Origin: Pelagihabitans sp965238025
GTDB lineage: Bacteria; Bacteroidota; Bacteroidia; Flavobacteriales; Flavobacteriaceae
DNA length: 64,000 nt
Direction: 5' to 3'
Assembly: GCA_965238025.1 (NCBI GenBank)
Contig: OZ250162.1
Span: 1,674,001 to 1,738,000, forward strand
How positions within the stretch are numbered: the first letter of the stretch is position 1; the number at the start of each line of letters is the position of its first letter. This document shows, in pieces, positions 61,131 to 64,000 of the stretch. Under the pieces are notes generated by a model. The model searched no databases. It was not told where the DNA came from and was given only the letters and a program-made list of their open reading frames with translations. A program made the translations under genes and the position numbers.

Positions 61131-61538
61131 ATAATTTAAGTTTTAAGTTATGAGAGGCTAAATTATAATGGGATTTACAATAATTGTTTTTTAAAAGCGC
61201 GGATTACGTACAGATACCGTATTTGAACATTTTTTGAAATCTTCTGGAACGAGTAAATACGAAGCCATATTTCTCTTTCTAGAAATTGAATTATATCCTG
61301 GCGGGTAAAGTGACCATAACAGCCCTGATGGTGAAGAACAAACATTCCATACGAACGAATTCTTTGTTTTGCCCAAGGGATTTTCCGGGATTTGGAGAAG
61401 CGAGGGTCACGAATTGCTGCTAAATCTTCGGGTTAAAAAGTCCAAACAGAGTAATTATCAGATGAAACACTTGATTTTAATTTATTTTAAAAACCTAAAT
61501 ATCAAATAGTTACTCGAATACCTCTGTGTTTATCGCAA
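61131..61538. other. spacer, nothing firmly recognised
   Basis: Contains a minus-strand open frame (61191-61376) with a TTG start and doubtful protein character. No tRNA or hairpin is seen. The PadR promoter region begins at its right end. Confidence 0.4.
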
Positions 61539-61560
61539 AATACATAGTATAACAATGTAA
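61539..61560. promoter_or_regulatory. PadR-type operator, copy 1
   Basis: AATACATAGTATAACAATGT followed by AA; arms ATACAT and ATGTA(A). The same sequence, with perfect ATACAT/ATGTAT arms, occurs at 62576-62597 before the serine hydrolase. It lies 19-40 bases upstream of the PadR GTG start. Confidence 0.65.
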
Positions 61561-61567
61561 TTTGTTA

Positions 61568-61575
61568 TATATTTG
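61568..61575 (+). promoter_or_regulatory. -7 element of the PadR gene
   Basis: TATATTTG, an exact TAnnTTTG match, only four bases before the GTG start. Transcription would begin at or very near the start codon, giving a leaderless mRNA. Confidence 0.6.
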
Positions 61576-61579
61576 CCCT

Positions 61580-61915
61580 GTGAACGACGAATTTGTACAT
61601 AAATGGAAATCACAGGTAAAGAAGGGTACGCTCACCTTTATTGTGCTGAATGTACTTAACGGAAATGAGTACTATGGTGTAGAACTTATTGAAAAAGTAC
61701 GCCAATATACATCTATTGAAATTGCAGAAGGTACACTGTATCCGTTATTGAACAGATTAAAAAAGGAAGAATTGTTGACCTCAAAATGGGTAGAGCAAGA
61801 ATCCGGTATTCCGAGAAAGTATTATGTATTGACCGAAACGGGCGCAATAACTTTGGACAAAATGAAGGATTTCTGGAACAATCTTGAGGCGTCTATCAAA
61901 ACCATTTCAAAATGA
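61580..61915 (+). CDS. PadR-family repressor
   Basis: 111 residues from a GTG start at 61580 ('VNDEFVHKWKSQVKKGTL'); an earlier in-frame ATA/TTG would put the promoter inside the gene. PadR winged helix: 'KKGTLTFIVLNVLNGNEYYG', 'EIAEGTLYPLLNRLKKEELL' and 'GIPRKYYVLTETG'. PadR proteins repress their own operon. The same operator occurs upstream of the serine hydrolase gene, and the stop overlaps the start of the HAAS gene (ATGA). Confidence 0.92.
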   Translation: MNDEFVHKWKSQVKKGTLTFIVLNVLNGNEYYGVELIEKVRQYTSIEIAEGTLYPLLNRLKKEELLTSKWVEQESGIPRKYYVLTETGAITLDKMKDFWNNLEASIKTISK

Positions 61916-62505
61916 AACCGATACCATTTGAAAGTTCGGCCGCGCAGAAGGTGTATAGTGATTATATAAATCGCATAAAGCGAGTTGTTAAATCATTGCC
62001 GAAGGAAGATAGGAATGATGTTTTGATGGAGTTCAATAGCCATATATTTGAATCCGTTCAACAACGAAGTTCGGCGATGGGTCCTGAAATAGATACCCTC
62101 CTCGAGGTGCTTGAAACCCTTGGGGCTCCAGAAGAAGTGTTACAACCTAGGGTTGCAGATATGAAATTAAAGCAGGCGACCAGGTCTTTTAACCCATTGC
62201 ATGTTTTTAAGGCACTGGCCTTGAATATTGGTAATGGTATCTTCTACACTTTGATTGCAATTTTGTACCTGTTTCTATTTGTTTTTGTGTTCATAATTGG
62301 TGCTGAAATGCTGTACCCCGAAGAGGTGGGACTGTATTTTAAAAATGGCCATTTTCAACTACTAGGCCTCATTGACGAAAAATCAAGAAACGCGCCGGAG
62401 ATTACCGAGGTTTTGGGGAATTGGTTTATACCGGTAATGATCCTTGTGGCAGTCTTATGGTATGTTTTGATAACGATCCTATTACGAATAAAGCGAAAAA
62501 AATAA
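61912..62505 (+). CDS. HAAS-domain membrane protein
   Basis: 197 residues. The N-terminal HAAS helical domain (about 8-90, 'KVYSDYINRIKRVVKSLPKE', 'VLEVLETLGAPEEVLQP'-type 'LLEVLETLGAPEEVLQP') typically accompanies PadR regulators. Two membrane segments follow: 'IFYTLIAILYLFLFVFVFII' and 'FIPVMILVAVLWYVLITILL'. The four-base overlap with the PadR gene makes them one unit. HAAS proteins are thought to be membrane partners of PadR signalling; the signal is unknown. Confidence 0.85.
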   Translation: MKPIPFESSAAQKVYSDYINRIKRVVKSLPKEDRNDVLMEFNSHIFESVQQRSSAMGPEIDTLLEVLETLGAPEEVLQPRVADMKLKQATRSFNPLHVFKALALNIGNGIFYTLIAILYLFLFVFVFIIGAEMLYPEEVGLYFKNGHFQLLGLIDEKSRNAPEITEVLGNWFIPVMILVAVLWYVLITILLRIKRKK

Positions 62506-62575
62506 AGATGGGTTTTGTGAAACAACTCTTTCTAGGCACAAGTGCCAATTGACGAATTGAATATTTTTTTGAATC

Positions 62576-62597
62576 AATACATAGTATAACAATGTAT
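62576..62597. promoter_or_regulatory. PadR-type operator, copy 2
   Basis: AATACATAGTATAACAATGT followed by AT, with perfect inverted arms ATACAT / ATGTAT separated by nine bases. Identical over 21 bases to the site before the PadR gene and located 25-46 bases upstream of the serine hydrolase ATG. Confidence 0.7.
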
Positions 62598-62621
62598 TTT
62601 GTATAACCTAAAATAAGCCAA

Positions 62622-64000
62622 ATGAAAAAGCAGATAATTACCCTTGCACTCATATTGATAGGGCTATGTAGTGGTCTTGCCCAAAATGGGATATCCACTA
62701 AAGAATTGAAAGACTCTATTTCTTCTATTCTAAAATCAAAGAACATACCCGGAGCATTCATAAGCGTGGTTTCCAAAGATTCTGTGCTATTTCGGAGTGG
62801 AGTCGGTTACGCCGATATAGAAGAGGATGTTCGGGTAAGCAATTCTCATTTGTTTAAAATAGGCTCTATTTCTAAGACTTTTACGGCCTTGGCCATTATG
62901 AAAATGATTAATGAAGGAAAACTTAGTTTGGAGAGTGAACTGAAAATGGTTGCCCCAGAGGTTCCGTTCAAAAACCGATGGGAAAAAAGCAATCCGGTTA
63001 AGATCAAACATCTTCTGGAGCATAAGGCTGGTTTTGATGATATGCATCTCTCGGTATTAGCCGGAACTTATACAAAAGATATGACCGCTTTGGACGAGGT
63101 GATGAAAAGTAAAGGCTCATTAAAAAGCAGGTGGCAACCTGGTTTGGCACATTCCTACTCGAACCCAGGCTACACTGTTTTGGGGTTTATAATCGAGAAG
63201 ATCAGCGGAATGCGATACCAAGATTACATTCAAAAAGAAGTACTTCGCCCCTTACATATGAAGGAGACCATTTATCGGAGTGCGGCCGGTGAAGAACTTA
63301 ATAGCCAAAAGTTCGCCAAAGGATATTCGTACTATTCCGATACGATCAATACAACTAGGGATGTTAGAATAATAGGTGAATCGGCTGGAGGAATATTGAG
63401 TAATGCCAGCGACATGGCCCGCTTTGCACAGTATTTTTTGAATGAGGGCTTACAGGATAGTATTCCCCTTGTTGGAAAAAATGGAATAGAGGAAATGGAA
63501 AAGTTACATGGCGACCTAGAGACCGCCTATAGCGTTGACAATGGATATGGACTAGGGTTGTATGCTACGGAATACGGAGAAGATAAGATACCCTTTAAAG
63601 GGCACAATGGCGGTATCAACGGATTTTCGGCCAATTTTATCTATAGCAAGGAATTGAATCTAGGTATTGTTATGGTAAACAATGGGGAGGGCGGTAATCG
63701 CAAGGTCCTGGATTTACTGGTCGATACTTTTGGTGAAAAGTCACCTACGGGTTCTGGCGTGAAAGAGAAAACAGTTGATCTTGCTAAATTTTCCGGTTGG
63801 GAGGGCACCTATCGTACCTTGGGGCGTCGAAATCAAATGTTTGATTTTATTCAACTCCCGGTTGAAACGGCACAATTGTCATTTGAAAATGACACCCTTT
63901 TCATTACGAAATTTATGCAAGACCCTATCGCTTTTAGGTTTAGTGGAGCAAGGTCGTTTCGCGAGAAGGATAATCCCAATTCTTCGTTGTACTTAGTTGA
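62622..64000 (+). CDS. beta-lactamase-family serine hydrolase, cut by the window edge
   Basis: Open from ATG 62622 to the window end (459 codons, no stop). Signal peptide 1-20 ('MKKQIITLALILIGLCSGLA'). The catalytic motifs of class C beta-lactamase/penicillin-binding-protein-like hydrolases are present: S82-x-x-K85 in 'FKIGSISKTFTALA', Y179-S-N in 'HSYSNPGYTVLGFI', and 'KGHNGGINGFSANF' (HxGG, about 328) in place of KTG. A C-terminal extension begins near residue 385. It would act in the periplasm on a peptidoglycan fragment, ester or peptide. The PadR operator directly upstream links it to the PadR/HAAS pair. A further in-frame extension lies outside the window. Confidence 0.88.
   Translation, partial: MKKQIITLALILIGLCSGLAQNGISTKELKDSISSILKSKNIPGAFISVVSKDSVLFRSGVGYADIEEDVRVSNSHLFKIGSISKTFTALAIMKMINEGKLSLESELKMVAPEVPFKNRWEKSNPVKIKHLLEHKAGFDDMHLSVLAGTYTKDMTALDEVMKSKGSLKSRWQPGLAHSYSNPGYTVLGFIIEKISGMRYQDYIQKEVLRPLHMKETIYRSAAGEELNSQKFAKGYSYYSDTINTTRDVRIIGESAGGILSNASDMARFAQYFLNEGLQDSIPLVGKNGIEEMEKLHGDLETAYSVDNGYGLGLYATEYGEDKIPFKGHNGGINGFSANFIYSKELNLGIVMVNNGEGGNRKVLDLLVDTFGEKSPTGSGVKEKTVDLAKFSGWEGTYRTLGRRNQMFDFIQLPVETAQLSFENDTLFITKFMQDPIAFRFSGARSFREKDNPNSSLYLV

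Noticed and set aside
61191..61376. 61-codon open frame on the - strand
   Set aside because: TTG start, no promoter, no recognised family. It could be a gene remnant, but the evidence is too weak.

Overview
The window looks like a chromosomal segment of an AT-rich marine member of the Flavobacteriaceae (Bacteroidota). The evidence is direct: a secreted protein ending in a type IX secretion (T9SS type B) sorting domain, several promoters matching the Bacteroidota -7 element TAnnTTTG, almost no Shine-Dalgarno sites, NarL-type histidine kinases with TPR sensors, DUF4407, DUF4230 and DUF4260 proteins, and REP-like palindromes of the kind common in this group. No rRNA, CRISPR array, prophage or classical IS element is visible. 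One tRNA gene (Leu, anticodon UAG) is present. Layout: 0-1.2 kb holds the end of one gene and a FlgO/CsgG-like secreted protein. 1.2-9.2 kb is a loose, decaying region with long spacers, three copies of a tRNA-3'-end-plus-hairpin relic, a broken gene fragment, a secreted beta-helix protein, a TPR histidine kinase/LuxR regulator pair, two unknown proteins and a frameshifted galK. 9.2-15.8 kb is a glyoxylate module: a RamB-like regulator divergent from malate synthase and isocitrate lyase, followed by an RraA-fold protein and an alanine-glyoxylate-type aminotransferase. 15.8-19.3 kb is an N-acetylhexosamine module: a NahK-like kinase and a nucleotidyltransferase, divergent from a GH109-type alpha-N-acetylgalactosaminidase. 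19.3-25.1 kb has a truncated haemoglobin, a lipoprotein, DoxX, a T9SS protein, a candidate small RNA and a 55-residue gene. 25.4-33.5 kb is a complete five-step histidine degradation operon (hutH-I-U-G-F) with a divergent LysR regulator. 33.6-47.2 kb is mostly one strand: nitroreductase, a BlaI/M56/TPR/TonB-domain group, ruvC, a small element bounded by 31-bp inverted repeats carrying one four-helix-bundle gene, hemW, and a run of small overlapping genes ending in a membrane-anchored MutS-like ATPase. 47.2-54.8 kb has DUF4407, a second BlaI/M56 pair, two tandem membrane paralogues, a PhnA-type protein and a dipeptidase. 54.9-64 kb has tRNA-Leu, xylB-xylA, a MalY-type PLP enzyme, an AraC regulator, and a PadR/HAAS pair followed by a serine hydrolase that shares the PadR promoter element. 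How the genes work together: the isocitrate lyase-malate synthase shunt makes and uses glyoxylate, and the adjacent aminotransferase could remove it. The GH109, kinase and nucleotidyltransferase could form a GalNAc salvage route. The hut enzymes deliver glutamate, and xylA/xylB feed the pentose phosphate pathway. The two BlaI operators and the duplicated PadR operator give direct sequence evidence of autoregulation. The strongest candidate for something undescribed is the 442-bp inverted-repeat element at 39.0-39.4 kb, together with two gene-less sites of similar design at 45.5 and 53.3 kb.
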